Shown: positions 46,207-55,251 of the stretch, one piece after another
Position numbering within the stretch: position 1 is the stretch's first letter
How the letters are laid out: every line of letters starts with the position of its first letter
Assembly: GCA_002355455.1 (NCBI GenBank)
Contig: AP017375.1
Span: 744,001 to 808,000 of the forward strand
Source: Stanieria sp. NIES-3757
GTDB lineage: Bacteria > Cyanobacteriota > Cyanobacteriia > Cyanobacteriales > Xenococcaceae
DNA length: 64,000 nt
Reading direction: 5' to 3'
The notes under the pieces: model-generated
What the model saw: the letters and a program-made list of their open reading frames with translations, nothing else
What the model was told of the DNA's origin: nothing
Database searches by the model: none
Position numbers and translations under genes: made by a program

Positions 46207-46769
46207 CAATTCAAAGATTTCTGAACAATTAAACCGAAAGATGTTGAGGCAAAACCATCAATATTCTGAAGGTGCAAGTATTTGAGCTTAATCGCTCTGG
46301 GAAAAACTTATCTAAATTAACGTGAGTTCGGGTTAAGCGGATTGAGGCAAAGCCCAATCCAAATGGAGTGAGGGCTTTTTAGCTTGGTCGCTAGACTTCG
46401 TCACCCTTCGGGAACGCGTGCCTTCGGCAGGACAATAGGCAATTAAGCCACACAGAATATTAATACCAAAATTAACAGACGAGCGATGACGAGAAGGCTC
46501 AATTGGAGAAATGTTTTTAAGTTGATCGATAAATGAGAGTGCAACGGGGTCAACAAAATCTCAACCTTGCAGTTACACTTCAAGCACTGCCAGCACCAAC
46601 CGAGTAATCTTAGAAAAAAGTCTGGAGATAAGTCCAATTCATATAAGTTTCATATCTTCTTGTTCTAATCTAAAAATCGATGCTCGAACAACTTCTCAAA
46701 CGATCGCTTAAGTGAAAAATCACTTCAGTGCAAGCTGTTCCCTTTCTTACGATGGAGGGAGCGTTATTC
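46207..46769. other. Boundary region before the GC-richer island
   Basis: 563 bases without a supported gene. About 46390-46437 holds a GC-rich short repeat (CTTCGGGAACGCG and GCCTTCGGCAGGAC hairpins) of the kind scattered in cyanobacterial genomes. Base composition changes shortly after this point. Confidence 0.55.
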
Positions 46770-47159
46770 ATGTCTATGAAATCAATTTTATTGATTGAAC
46801 GCGAATCCAGCATCGGAGAAGTTTTGCGTACCTGTCTCAATGAGTTTGGCGGCTGGAGAGTCACGTTATCGAACTCGATTCAAGAGGGAGTCGATCTGTG
46901 TATAGCGACTTGCCCTGATGTCATCTTGCTAGATACTTCTACTTCAGAAACAGATGCTCTGATATTTATCGAACAATTGAAGCAACATTCATTCCATCAA
47001 TCTATCCCGATTTTGCTGATTACTGCCAGAGCCAGTTGGTTTACCTTAAAGCAGCTTCGCGAAATGGGATTTGCTGGAGCGATCGCTAAACCTTTTAATC
47101 CCTCAACTCTATCCACTCAGATTTCCCACTTGCTGGGATGGAGTGACAGAGACCTGTAG
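46770..47159 (+). CDS. Stand-alone response-regulator receiver protein
   Basis: About 129 residues from ATG 46770, with GGAGGG at 46754. Only a receiver domain is present: phosphoacceptor Asp in PDVILLDTSTSETD, switch Thr in ILLITARAS and Lys in AIAKPFNPSTL. The acidic pair near the N terminus is ER rather than ED/DD (LLIERESS), so metal binding may be weaker. No output domain or kinase is adjacent. First gene of the island. Confidence 0.82.
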   Translation: MSMKSILLIERESSIGEVLRTCLNEFGGWRVTLSNSIQEGVDLCIATCPDVILLDTSTSETDALIFIEQLKQHSFHQSIPILLITARASWFTLKQLREMGFAGAIAKPFNPSTLSTQISHLLGWSDRDL

Positions 47160-47233
47160 ACAGCCTATTTTATAGCCGAGTAGCTGGAGTCAGTCAGGAA
47201 AAATTACCAATTAAGATTAACCGAGGAGGAAAA

Positions 47234-47728
47234 ATGTCAACTTTAACCGTCTGGAAATTCAATACTGCTGATGGGGCAGATAATGCTTTGAGCAAACTAG
47301 AAACCTTGCAAAAACAGCAGTTGATTCAAGTTCTAGATGCAGCTATCGTATCTTGGCCGCAGGGACGAAAACGTCCTAAAACTTACCAGGCGATGAATAC
47401 TGTGGGAGCGGGTGCCCTAGGAGGAGCTTTTTGGGGGATGTTGTTTGGTCTGCTCTTTTTTGTGCCGTTGTTAGGGGTAATAGTGGGTGCGACAGCAGGT
47501 GCGCTTTCAGGTAAGTTGACTGACTATGGAATTAATGACGATTTTATCAACGAGCTGCGAAACAAAGTTACAGAAGGAACTTCTGCCCTATTTTTGTTGA
47601 CGGGACAAGTCACGATAGACAAGGTGGAAGCGGCGTTCGCACCAGAAGAAAGAGGTGAATTGATTCAATCGAATCTATCTACTGAGCAAGAAGCCAGGCT
47701 GCGGGAAGACTTTGGCGCAGAGGTATAG
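47234..47728 (+). CDS. DUF1269-family membrane-associated protein
   Basis: 164 residues. A hydrophobic glycine-rich hairpin lies at about 55-95 (GAGALGGAFWGMLFGLLFFVPLLGVIVGATAGALSGKL), flanked by alpha/beta segments, the layout of DUF1269 proteins. Function is unknown; in other bacteria the family often sits beside stress genes. Strong GAGGAGG precedes the ATG. Probably co-transcribed with the receiver gene. Confidence 0.85.
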   Translation: MSTLTVWKFNTADGADNALSKLETLQKQQLIQVLDAAIVSWPQGRKRPKTYQAMNTVGAGALGGAFWGMLFGLLFFVPLLGVIVGATAGALSGKLTDYGINDDFINELRNKVTEGTSALFLLTGQVTIDKVEAAFAPEERGELIQSNLSTEQEARLREDFGAEV

Positions 47729-48011
47729 ATCTGCTGCGCCAAAGTAAAAAGTCACGCATGCAAAAGTTAAAAGGAAACAAAAAACAGTTATTAATTTTTG
47801 AGGGAAAGGCGATCGCAACCCTTGATGTCGGGTTTGAAAATGTATGCAGGAGGGCTGAAGTATCTGCTGCTGTCAGACCGATTTTGTTCTTCCTCGCACG
47901 CCGTCAAAGAGAACAGAAAAGTATTTAATTTACCTTCACTGCGATCGCTTATCGATCTGCCCTTTATGAAAGCGTAAAGGGTCGGAGCGCAATCTAATCG
48001 GAGGAGTTATT
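47729..48011. other. Spacer before arginine deiminase
   Basis: 283 bases with two HIP1 sites and a CCCTTTATGAAAGCGTAAAGGG stem near 47960-47981, ending with the GGAGGAG ribosome-binding site of the next gene. No open frame of note. Confidence 0.45.
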
Positions 48012-49292
48012 ATGACTGTCGCTACTAATACTGTTGCTAAACATCAAAGTTCCATCTCTTATGGAGTCCACTCAGAAGTGGGCAAACTGCGAAAAGTGAT
48101 GGTATGTTCGCCAGGTTTGGCGCACGCCCGTTTGACCCCTACCAACTGCGACGATCTGTTGTTTGACGATGTGTTATGGGTAGAGCGGGCAAAACAGGAT
48201 CATCTAGATTTTATTGCCAAAATGCGCGATCGCGGTGTCGAAGTCGTCGAAATGCACGAACTGCTGGCTCAAACCCTCGATATTCCCGAAGCCAAGAAAT
48301 GGATTTTAGACCAACAGATCGTACCCAATGAAGTCGGACTGGGTCTAGTTGAGGACGTTCGAGCTTTTTTAGAAAGCTTGAGTTCTAAACAATTGGCTGA
48401 ATATCTCATCGGTGGACTTGCCGCTTACGATATCCCCGAAGATTTTGGCGGGGACTTTCTCAGGGCAGCTCAAGAAGCAAGTGGTATTACCGGATATCTA
48501 CTGCCGCCCCTGCCCAACACCTTGTACACTCGCGATACTACCTGCTGGCTTTACGGTGGCGTGACCCTCAATCCGCTTTATTGGCCCGCTCGCCACGAAG
48601 AAACAGTTCTTACGACAGCGATCTACAAGTTTCATCCCAGCTTTGCCCAAGCAGACTTTCAAATTTGGTGGGGCGATCCAGAAGTCAATCACGGTTCGGC
48701 AACCCTCGAAGGCGGGGATGTGATGCCCATCGGTAACGGTGTAGTGCTAATTGGCATGAGCGAACGCACCTCGCGTCAGGCTATTACCCAACTGGCAGCA
48801 GCTTTATTTAGCAAGGGGGGTGCCCAAAGAGTAATTGTCGCCGGAATGCCCAAACTCCGTGCGGCAATGCACCTCGATACAGTTTTCACTTTCTGCGATC
48901 GCGATGTCGTCACCTTGTTTCCCGAAATTATGGATGGAGTCGCGACGTTTTCTCTCTGGCCGAGCGACAAACCGCCTGGGTACGAGCTGACCAAAGAGTC
49001 TAAGCCATTTGTCAATGTGGTGGCTTCATCCCTGGCTCTGAAAAAGCTGCGCGTTGTAGAGACTGGGGGCAACGCCTATGCCAGACAGCGTCAGCAGTGG
49101 GATAGCGGCAACAACGTAGTCTGTTTGGAACCAGGTGTAGTCTTCGCCTACGATCGCAATACTTATACAAATACCGCGATACGCGAAGAAGGGATAGAAG
49201 TTATCCCCATCGTGGGCAGTGAATTGGGACGCGGACGGGGTGGCGGTCATTGCATGACCTGTCCGTTAATTCGGGATGCCGTTGATTTTTAA
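48012..49292 (+). CDS. arcA: Arginine deiminase
   Basis: 426 residues, the usual ADI length. It hydrolyses L-arginine to citrulline and ammonia. Active-site landmarks: the FYTRD-like [31 protein letters not shown] and the catalytic Cys in [17 protein letters not shown] near the C terminus. There is no carbamate kinase or ornithine carbamoyltransferase nearby, so the ATP-forming ADI pathway is not complete here. Placed 58 bases before cyanophycinase, it would consume arginine released from cyanophycin. Many cyanobacteria use AgrE-type enzymes instead; this one is a classic ADI. Confidence 0.93.
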   Translation: MTVATNTVAKHQSSISYGVHSEVGKLRKVMVCSPGLAHARLTPTNCDDLLFDDVLWVERAKQDHLDFIAKMRDRGVEVVEMHELLAQTLDIPEAKKWILDQQIVPNEVGLGLVEDVRAFLESLSSKQLAEYLIGGLAAYDIPEDFGGDFLRAAQEASGITGYLLPPLPNTLYTRDTTCWLYGGVTLNPLYWPARHEETVLTTAIYKFHPSFAQADFQIWWGDPEVNHGSATLEGGDVMPIGNGVVLIGMSERTSRQAITQLAAALFSKGGAQRVIVAGMPKLRAAMHLDTVFTFCDRDVVTLFPEIMDGVATFSLWPSDKPPGYELTKESKPFVNVVASSLALKKLRVVETGGNAYARQRQQWDSGNNVVCLEPGVVFAYDRNTYTNTAIREEGIEVIPIVGSELGRGRGGGHCMTCPLIRDAVDF

Positions 49293-49350
49293 GAAAATGG
49301 ATGTGAATTAGCTCGATACAAAAATTGTAGCAATCGGAGGAATAGTTACT

Positions 49351-50172
49351 ATGAGTAACGAACAAAAGCGGGGTGCTTTGGTCATTATTGGCGGAGCAGA
49401 GGATAGAGAGGGCGAGCTTTTAGTCTTGCGAGAATTTATCCGAACGGCAGGCGGCGTGAAAGCTCGAATCGCGGTAATGACTGCCGCTACCGGTTATCCC
49501 AGAGAAGTAGGAGACGAATACACCGACATTTTTGAGCGGTTAGGGGCAGAGTCAGTGGAGGTGATTCATACCGAACACCGCGATGATTCCGAACGGGAAG
49601 ACTCTCTTCGCATCGTTAAGGAGGCAACCGGCATCTTCTTTACCGGAGGTGACCAAATGCGCATTGTCAACTTTATCAAGGGAACGTCTTTAGACAAACT
49701 TATTCACAAGCGTTATGAGGAAGGAGCCGTAATTGGGGGCACCAGTGCTGGGGCTGCCATGATGCCCGATCAAATGATTTTGGGAGGTTCATCCGTAGCC
49801 AATCCCAGTGTCGATGCAGTTAGTATAGGTCCTGGTATGGGCTTTTTACCAGGGATTCTCGTGGATCAGCACTTCGCTCAACGGGGTCGCCTCGGTCGCC
49901 TGCTGGCAGCTTTGGTGCTGGAACCTGCGGTTCTCGGTCTAGGCATTGATGAAGACACGGCAATCATTGTCAACGGCGATGAATTTGAAGTTGTAGGGAA
50001 GGGTGCCGTTACCGTTGTCGATGAAACTACCTCTAGCCACAACAACCTGGAAGGATTGCTCAAAGATGAACCCATTGCTCTTTGTGGGGTGCAGTTGCAT
50101 ATTTTGCCTCACGGCTATCGGTTTAACCTGAAAACGCATCTACCACGGTTTGTTGAAAAAAGTGAAAAATGA
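49351..50172 (+). CDS. cphB: Cyanophycinase
   Basis: 273 residues, peptidase family S51. It cleaves the storage polymer cyanophycin to beta-Asp-Arg dipeptides. Nucleophile Ser is in VIGGTSAGAAMM; FFTGGDQMRIV and LVDQHFAQRGRLGRLLAAL are family signatures. GGAGG precedes the start. Its stop codon overlaps the first ATG of a truncated copy of the M14 gene (ATGA), showing that the two genes were once directly coupled. Confidence 0.95.
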   Translation: MSNEQKRGALVIIGGAEDREGELLVLREFIRTAGGVKARIAVMTAATGYPREVGDEYTDIFERLGAESVEVIHTEHRDDSEREDSLRIVKEATGIFFTGGDQMRIVNFIKGTSLDKLIHKRYEEGAVIGGTSAGAAMMPDQMILGGSSVANPSVDAVSIGPGMGFLPGILVDQHFAQRGRLGRLLAALVLEPAVLGLGIDEDTAIIVNGDEFEVVGKGAVTVVDETTSSHNNLEGLLKDEPIALCGVQLHILPHGYRFNLKTHLPRFVEKSEK

Positions 50173-50293
50173 CAACTCTAATTAATTCCCAGAAGACAGT
50201 TTAAACTGGCGATCCGATCCAACGGACAGAGGTTATCAGTCAGTTAGATAGCAACGACCTCGAACCAGGGAAAAAGCACCGCTTTTTCTTCCA
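50141..50293 (+). repeat. Diverged duplicate of the cyanophycinase/M14 junction (left copy)
   Basis: About 153 bases similar to 51928-52086: the last ~10 codons of cyanophycinase, the ATG and first ~40 codons of the M14 gene. The ClC gene lies between the two copies. Confidence 0.88.
50169..50293 (+). pseudogene. Truncated 5' end of an M14 hydrolase gene
   Basis: Reads MTTLINSQKTV then a stop, where the intact gene continues VYTG. Later bases still match the intact gene (SQLDINDLEPGKKHRFFF region) with small deletions and end abruptly near 50293. Confidence 0.85.
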
Positions 50294-50361
50294 AATTTTC
50301 GCTCAATGTACATTTGAACTGATAACGCTCACCCCACAACCACTCTTCGTACAACAACGCC

Positions 50362-51726
50362 ATGGCAAACGACAAACTACTATCTCTGTTGGCCAGCGTG
50401 GGCGGATGGACTATCGGCGGTCTGCTCGGAGGTTTAGTCGGCTCCCTGGCTGCGGTTCTGCTGACCGAGTCGATCAAGGGGAGCCTCGATGCCGTTTCCA
50501 GACTAGACACCGTTTGGCTGCTGCTACTGCCATTGCTAGGCGTCACCTTAGCTGTGCTTGTACTGTATGGACTAGGTAAGGGCCAAGCCGTGCAGACCTT
50601 AGTTCCCCGCCAAGCTACTCCCCCTGGTCGCTGGGGTTCTCTACTTGCCTGGTACTCATTCCCCCACGACGTTGCCCGGGCCGATCTCTCCGCCGACGTG
50701 GTGGCCACGGCCGGAGCAGAAGAACGCTTCCCCTGGAATCTGGCACCGTTGCGCGCCCTTGCCATCCTGTCCACCGTCGGGCTTGGTGCGCCGATGGGTA
50801 CAGAATCCCCAGCTGCCCATATCGGTGTTGCGACGGGAACCTGGTTGGGGAGCACCAATCCAGCGCTGCGTCGACTGGTGCGGCCCATGGCAGTAGGTGG
50901 TGGTGCTGCGAGTGTGGCTGCCTTGATGGGGATTCCGCTGGTGGGCAGCTTCTTCATGTTTGAGCTGAGTCAGCGACGAAAAGTTCCAATCACCCCGGAG
51001 CGGGTGGCTGCGATGTTAGCGGGGGGACTGGTTGGATGGGGAGTCAACGTTGCCTTCAGGCTCAATCTGATCCGGCTCGTCGTGCCAAAGGTTTCCCCCG
51101 CTGACTTCTGGGATGGGGTGGCTGCCGCTCTGTTCATCGGAGCGCTCGCGGGCGCGATTACGGCGCTCACTGGTGAGACCATCTACTGGGCTCGAGGTTT
51201 GCGAACCAGGCCAGTCATTCGTCTCTTGATCGGTGGCATGGTCATGCTATCTCTGGCGATGGTGATAGGATTGATTGCCACCCCAACAGCGGCCTTTGGT
51301 CCTGGGGGAACCGCCATCATCTGGGCCGAAACCGTTCAAACTACCCCTTACCACCTACTGGCTGTGGCTCTACTCCGGGCAGCATCGACCACTGCTGCCG
51401 TTGTAGCCGGGGGCTGTGGTGGCATGTTTGTACCTTTTCTAGCGATCGGCGACCTGAGTGGCCGGGTGTTTGCGACAGCATTTGGGATTTCGGCAGATCT
51501 GGCGGGTGCCGCTGGAGCAGCAGCTGGGATTAGTGGCGGCTATCGGCTACCGTTCACGGCTGTAGCAATGGTGCTAGGGGTCGGTAGCCCAAGTGCAGCC
51601 AAGCTAACCTGCGTCGCCACAGTTGTGGTCGCCACCCTCTCTGGATTGTTGACTGCACGGGCAGTCAATACACTGTCCAGTTCCCTGCTCCCCACGAGCC
51701 GCCGAAAGAGATCGTCAGGAGACTAA
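50362..51726 (+). CDS. ClC-family chloride channel/transporter
   Basis: 454 residues, about ten membrane helices. Chloride-site motifs: the GSGIP-like segment is not obvious, but GAPMGTESPAAHIG corresponds to GKEGP-type helix F and GGCGGMFVPFLAIGDLSGR to helix N (GxFxP). No CBS domains. The gene is much richer in GC (codons CTG, GCC, CGG, GTC) than even its island neighbours and lies between the two halves of a duplication, so it is a separate acquisition. ClC exchangers can support acid resistance or anion balance; transport mode is not determined. Confidence 0.88.
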   Translation: MANDKLLSLLASVGGWTIGGLLGGLVGSLAAVLLTESIKGSLDAVSRLDTVWLLLLPLLGVTLAVLVLYGLGKGQAVQTLVPRQATPPGRWGSLLAWYSFPHDVARADLSADVVATAGAEERFPWNLAPLRALAILSTVGLGAPMGTESPAAHIGVATGTWLGSTNPALRRLVRPMAVGGGAASVAALMGIPLVGSFFMFELSQRRKVPITPERVAAMLAGGLVGWGVNVAFRLNLIRLVVPKVSPADFWDGVAAALFIGALAGAITALTGETIYWARGLRTRPVIRLLIGGMVMLSLAMVIGLIATPTAAFGPGGTAIIWAETVQTTPYHLLAVALLRAASTTAAVVAGGCGGMFVPFLAIGDLSGRVFATAFGISADLAGAAGAAAGISGGYRLPFTAVAMVLGVGSPSAAKLTCVATVVVATLSGLLTARAVNTLSSSLLPTSRRKRSSGD

Positions 51727-51817
51727 AACTGGTCGAGGACGTTCAATACCTGTAGCGACCCAGAATGGGTGATTCGTTTCTAGGTGAATAAATAGCCTAG
51801 AGACACATCTTGTAAGG

Positions 51818-51864
51818 GCGAATCGCGATTCGCAAGGGGCTGTGGCGTGAAATAGATTCACGCC
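51818..51864. repeat. Two REP-like palindromes after the ClC gene
   Basis: A perfect GCGAATCGCGATTCGC (51818-51833) and GGCGTGAA/TTCACGCC (51844-51864) lie close together and are flanked by GGGG/CCCC tracts, like the palindromes at 13721 and 18059. Confidence 0.7.
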
Positions 51865-51927
51865 CTTGTACTCCCCGCCCCTACACATAACCTATCTGTT
51901 GCAAACATTATTTAATTTGATATCACT

Positions 51928-52086
51928 TACCACGGTTTGTTGAAAGAGGCAAAAGTGAAAAATGACGACTTTAATTAATTCGCAGAAGACAGTCTACACC
52001 GGCGATAAGATCCAGAACGCACCGATCATCAGTCAGTTAGATATCAACGACCTCGAACCAGGCAAAAAGCACCGCTTTTTCTTCCA
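51928..52086 (+). repeat. Duplicate of the cyanophycinase/M14 junction (right copy)
   Basis: Begins with a relic of the cyanophycinase tail (CCACGGTTTGTTGAAAG) and runs into the intact M14 gene. Matches 50141-50293 with scattered substitutions and small gaps. Confidence 0.88.
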
Positions 52087-53017
52087 GGGGGTACAGATGG
52101 GTACCGGTCAGCACTGGTACGTTCCCGTCGTTGTTGCCAAGGGCCTTCGTGAAGGTAAGCGTATCTCCCTGACTGCTGGGGTACACGGCGATGAATTAAG
52201 CCCGGTGAATGCAGTGCAGCGGATCATGGCAAATCTCGATCCGACCAAAATGTCGGGTACGGCGATCGCTGTGTACGATCTCTCCCGTCCGGCTAAAGAG
52301 TATACGCAGCGCAAGTGGCCTGTTGCCCAGAAAGGTGGCTCGTTAATCGACCTCAATCGCGTGTGGCCGGGCAACGAAATGGGCGACGATACGCCGACAC
52401 GTCATGCTGGCATTCTCTGGAATCGGCTGTTCAAAAATAATGTCGATGTTGCCCTCGACTATCACACGGCTTCGACTGGCGGCGATTTTACGATGTTCAT
52501 CTTCGCCGACTTTCGTAAGTCGGAGATTCGGCAAATTGCTGAGCTGTTTCCATGCGAACAGATCAAGAACGATTTCGGCGAAAGCGGTTCCCTCGAAATG
52601 GCATTTATTGAGGCGGGCATTCCTGTTATAACTATCGAGATTGGCGGACCGCGAATTTTCGATATACGGAAGATTGCAATGGCTGTTGAAGGCAGCACGA
52701 ACGTCCTCAAGCACTATAAGGTCATTGACGGTCTCGTGGGTCGCACGTCTAAAGAGGCTGGAACCTTTTTCGGCGATGCCTTTGAAACTATCCGTTCGAC
52801 GACTGGCGGTTATCTCGAGTTGCTTGTCGATCTTAGAAACAAAGTTACACCAGGTCAGAAAGTCGCGCTTCAGTGCAACTCTTTCGGCGATGTCGTCGCC
52901 GAGTACGAGGCGAGCGTGACAGGGGAAGTAGCGACGATCGCTCGCGATGCTCTCTGCGAACCTGGCTCGCGCATAATACAGATTTTGTACGACAGCGCAA
53001 ACTCGATAAATCAGTAA
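51962..53017 (+). CDS. AstE/AspA-type M14 zinc hydrolase
   Basis: 351 residues. Zinc-site motifs: TAGVHGDELSP (HxxE) near residue 75 and LDYHTAST with the third ligand; a C-terminal beta domain follows, as in succinylglutamate desuccinylase/aspartoacylase proteins. Members remove acyl groups from amino acids or cut unusual amides. Next to cyanophycinase and arginine deiminase, a role on beta-Asp-Arg or an N-acyl amino acid is attractive but is inference only. Part of its 5' end is duplicated at 50169. Confidence 0.85.
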   Translation: MTTLINSQKTVYTGDKIQNAPIISQLDINDLEPGKKHRFFFQGVQMGTGQHWYVPVVVAKGLREGKRISLTAGVHGDELSPVNAVQRIMANLDPTKMSGTAIAVYDLSRPAKEYTQRKWPVAQKGGSLIDLNRVWPGNEMGDDTPTRHAGILWNRLFKNNVDVALDYHTASTGGDFTMFIFADFRKSEIRQIAELFPCEQIKNDFGESGSLEMAFIEAGIPVITIEIGGPRIFDIRKIAMAVEGSTNVLKHYKVIDGLVGRTSKEAGTFFGDAFETIRSTTGGYLELLVDLRNKVTPGQKVALQCNSFGDVVAEYEASVTGEVATIARDALCEPGSRIIQILYDSANSINQ

Positions 53018-53242
53018 TCAAGAGTATTTGATCTAGAAACCGTAGGGCTTACAAGCACTTGATAAAACCCTAGATGCTTGTAAGCCCCGTCATGAACATA
53101 AAGGACAAAAAAAGAAAGTTATACCGACAACAATCGATCCGATCAGTTTTTCCCAGAAGAAAGAGACAAAAATCTCTCCATCGAAATTCCTGCCGAACAA
53201 TCTCCTAGATATACTGAGAGAATTCTTTCTGGATACTAGCCG

Positions 53243-53485
53243 ATGGGAGAAATCCAGCTTCGCGGTCGAGTTTTTAGAGACTTAGCTGGTGGAAGAATGC
53301 CTTGGCGAGTTCTCATTTCAGGCTGGAGCTTGTTTGGCGGTATTTTTTGGCTGCTGTGGCGTGTCGCAGTCAACTTATCATCGGTTATGGCATTGATTCA
53401 TGTAGCGATCGCAGAAATTCCACTCTTCATTTTGCGGAAAGAGATAAAAGCTAAGCTTTCAAGCAAAAGACGCAGGAGACTATAG
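53243..53485 (+). CDS. Small basic membrane protein, hypothetical
   Basis: 80 residues with one or two hydrophobic stretches (about 24-45 and 50-65) and a very basic tail (KEIKAKLSSKRRRRL). No family recognised and only a weak ribosome-binding site. It follows the island's codon style. Confidence 0.45.
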   Translation: MGEIQLRGRVFRDLAGGRMPWRVLISGWSLFGGIFWLLWRVAVNLSSVMALIHVAIAEIPLFILRKEIKAKLSSKRRRRL

Positions 53486-53719
53486 CAAACAATTGCTTAT
53501 TTGTCGTCATACCCAGTTCCTTTAATGAATGACTAGCGAAAATTTCCCCTCTCGAGACGACAAGCCAGATTGAATGGTAATTGGGTAGAGAAGTCTTTTC
53601 ATATCGGTTTCATATTTTTTTGTTTTACGCTAATGAACAATATTTCCAGAATGCCTGCGTTAGCTATTTTAGCTGCTTAAGATATGGGTAAAGACAATAC
53701 AAATATTTAATTATTTCTT

Positions 53720-53776
53720 ATGCAATACACTCAACTTGGAAAAACAGCTCTCAATGTTTTAAAGGTTTGTTTGGGA
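53720..53776 (+). pseudogene. N-terminal fragment of an aldo/keto reductase gene
   Basis: ATG 53720 begins MQYTQLGKTALNVLKVCLG, the classic start of aldo/keto reductases (YTQLGKT...VCLG). Similarity stops after 19 codons and the frame ends a few codons inside the SDR gene. The rest of the reductase has been lost and its start now serves as the SDR leader. Confidence 0.7.
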
Positions 53777-53783
53777 AAACACC

Positions 53784-54593
53784 ATGAGAAATTTGAAAGG
53801 TAAAAATGCATTGATTACCGGAGCGAGTTCTGGGATTGGACAGGCGATCGCCATACGTCTGGCTCGAGAAGGTTGTAATATTGCGATTAGCTACCGCAAA
53901 AATGCTGAAGAAGCGAAACGCACCGAAGAAATCGTACTGCAATATGCTCGTGAATCGGGTAAAGCAAGTAATGTGCATACTCTCATTGTACAAGGAGATG
54001 CTACGAAAGAAGAAGACATTATCCGCGTCACAAACACTGCGCTCGACAAATTTGGCAGCCTGGATATTCTGATTAACAGTGCCGGAATTCAACTAGAATC
54101 GCCTTCTCACGAAATTACAACCGATAAGTTCGATCAAGTCATCGCCGTAAATCTGCGAGGTGCTTATCTTTATGCGCGAGAAACCATCAAGCACCTGGTG
54201 GCACAAAAGCGTTCCGGTGTAATTATCAATATTTCCAGCGTTCACGAAATCATTCCTCGCCCGATGTATCTCAGCTACTCCATCAGCAAAGGAGGAATGG
54301 GCAATTTGACTAAAACTCTAGCGTTGGAATATGCCAATCGAGGAATTAGAGTCAATGCGATCGCTCCTGGAGCCACCATCACCCCCATCAATGAGAGTTG
54401 GACAGAGGATCTAGAGAAAAAGGCGCTCGTTGAAAGTCATATCCCAATGGGGCGAGCAGGAACTTCTGAGGAAATGGCGGCGGCGGTTGCTTTTTTAGTA
54501 TCTGACGAAGCTGCCTACATCACCGGACAAACCCTGTTCATCGATGGAGGGCTGACCCTCTATGCTGACTTCCGAGAAGCATGGTCGGCATAG
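53784..54593 (+). CDS. SDR-family oxidoreductase, glucose 1-dehydrogenase-like
   Basis: 269 residues, classical SDR. Nucleotide motif TGASSGIG near residue 13, NSAG near 95, and the catalytic Ser and Tyr-x3-Lys in ISSVHE and YSISKGG. The C terminus YITGQTLFIDGGLTLYADF is close to Bacillus-type glucose 1-dehydrogenases, which oxidise glucose to gluconolactone. A lactonase-like protein and a glucosidase are encoded downstream, supporting this. Other sugars or alcohols remain possible. Confidence 0.87.
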   Translation: MRNLKGKNALITGASSGIGQAIAIRLAREGCNIAISYRKNAEEAKRTEEIVLQYARESGKASNVHTLIVQGDATKEEDIIRVTNTALDKFGSLDILINSAGIQLESPSHEITTDKFDQVIAVNLRGAYLYARETIKHLVAQKRSGVIINISSVHEIIPRPMYLSYSISKGGMGNLTKTLALEYANRGIRVNAIAPGATITPINESWTEDLEKKALVESHIPMGRAGTSEEMAAAVAFLVSDEAAYITGQTLFIDGGLTLYADFREAWSA

Positions 54594-54639
54594 GATGTAC
54601 AAATCAAATACAAGATAAATCCTTGTCGGAGCAACTATT

Positions 54640-55203
54640 ATGAGTACTGAAATGTTTAATCGGGAAATAAACCGAGGTTTGGGCTGGTTGGTCGCCCTAG
54701 GCGTCTTGATGCTTTTGCTGGGCATTGCTGTAATTGTAGAACCCTTCATTGCAACAATCGCCGTCGCCCGTATTCTTTCCTGGACTCTTTTATTTGCTGG
54801 TATTGTCCGAACGGTTCATGCTCTTCAGTCCCGCCAACAACGAGGCTTTTGGTTAAAGCTATTAGTAGGAATTTTCTACGTAATTGCCGGTATTTTGTTA
54901 CTTAGCAACGTCTTTGGAGCTGCTCTCACCCTCACCCTAGCCTTTGGAGGGGTCATCCTAGCTCAGGGCATTCTTGAAGTGATTGCAGCATTCAAAGTTC
55001 GACCAGAACCCAACTGGGGTTGGATGCTGTTGAGCGGCATCATCGCGATTATTTTAGGAATTTTTATTTTGTACCGATGGCCCTTTAATGCCATCTGGTT
55101 AATAGGACTTTTTACGGGGATTAGTTTCATCTTGTCAGGAATTTGGATGATTGTCTTTCCCTTGACAATTCTTAGCCATTTATCAAGAACGACATTGCCG
55201 TGA
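54640..55203 (+). CDS. HdeD-family (DUF308) membrane protein
   Basis: 187 residues with six hydrophobic segments in three similar pairs (for example GLGWLVALGVLMLLLGIAVIVEP and WMLLSGIIAIILGIFIL), the HdeD layout. In enteric bacteria HdeD aids acid resistance at high cell density; the mechanism is unknown. A TCGGAG ribosome-binding site precedes the ATG, and it lies 46 bases after the SDR gene. Confidence 0.88.
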   Translation: MSTEMFNREINRGLGWLVALGVLMLLLGIAVIVEPFIATIAVARILSWTLLFAGIVRTVHALQSRQQRGFWLKLLVGIFYVIAGILLLSNVFGAALTLTLAFGGVILAQGILEVIAAFKVRPEPNWGWMLLSGIIAIILGIFILYRWPFNAIWLIGLFTGISFILSGIWMIVFPLTILSHLSRTTLP

Positions 55204-55251
55204 AATCCCCAAACACATCACCCAAATTAACTAATATTGCAGGAGACATCT

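Noticed and set aside
48012-49292. AgrE/ArgZ-type arginine dihydrolase
   Set aside because: Length (426), the [13 protein letters not shown] active-site end and LYTRD motif match classical arginine deiminase; there is no C-terminal extension as in AgrE.
50244-50957. 237-codon minus-strand frame across the ClC gene
   Set aside because: Shadow of the GC-rich ClC gene; the composition (Ala/Pro/Ser/Arg-rich) is that of an antisense frame.
52343-52919. Several frames on both strands inside the M14 gene
   Set aside because: They overlap the well-supported M14 hydrolase and show no domain or start signal.
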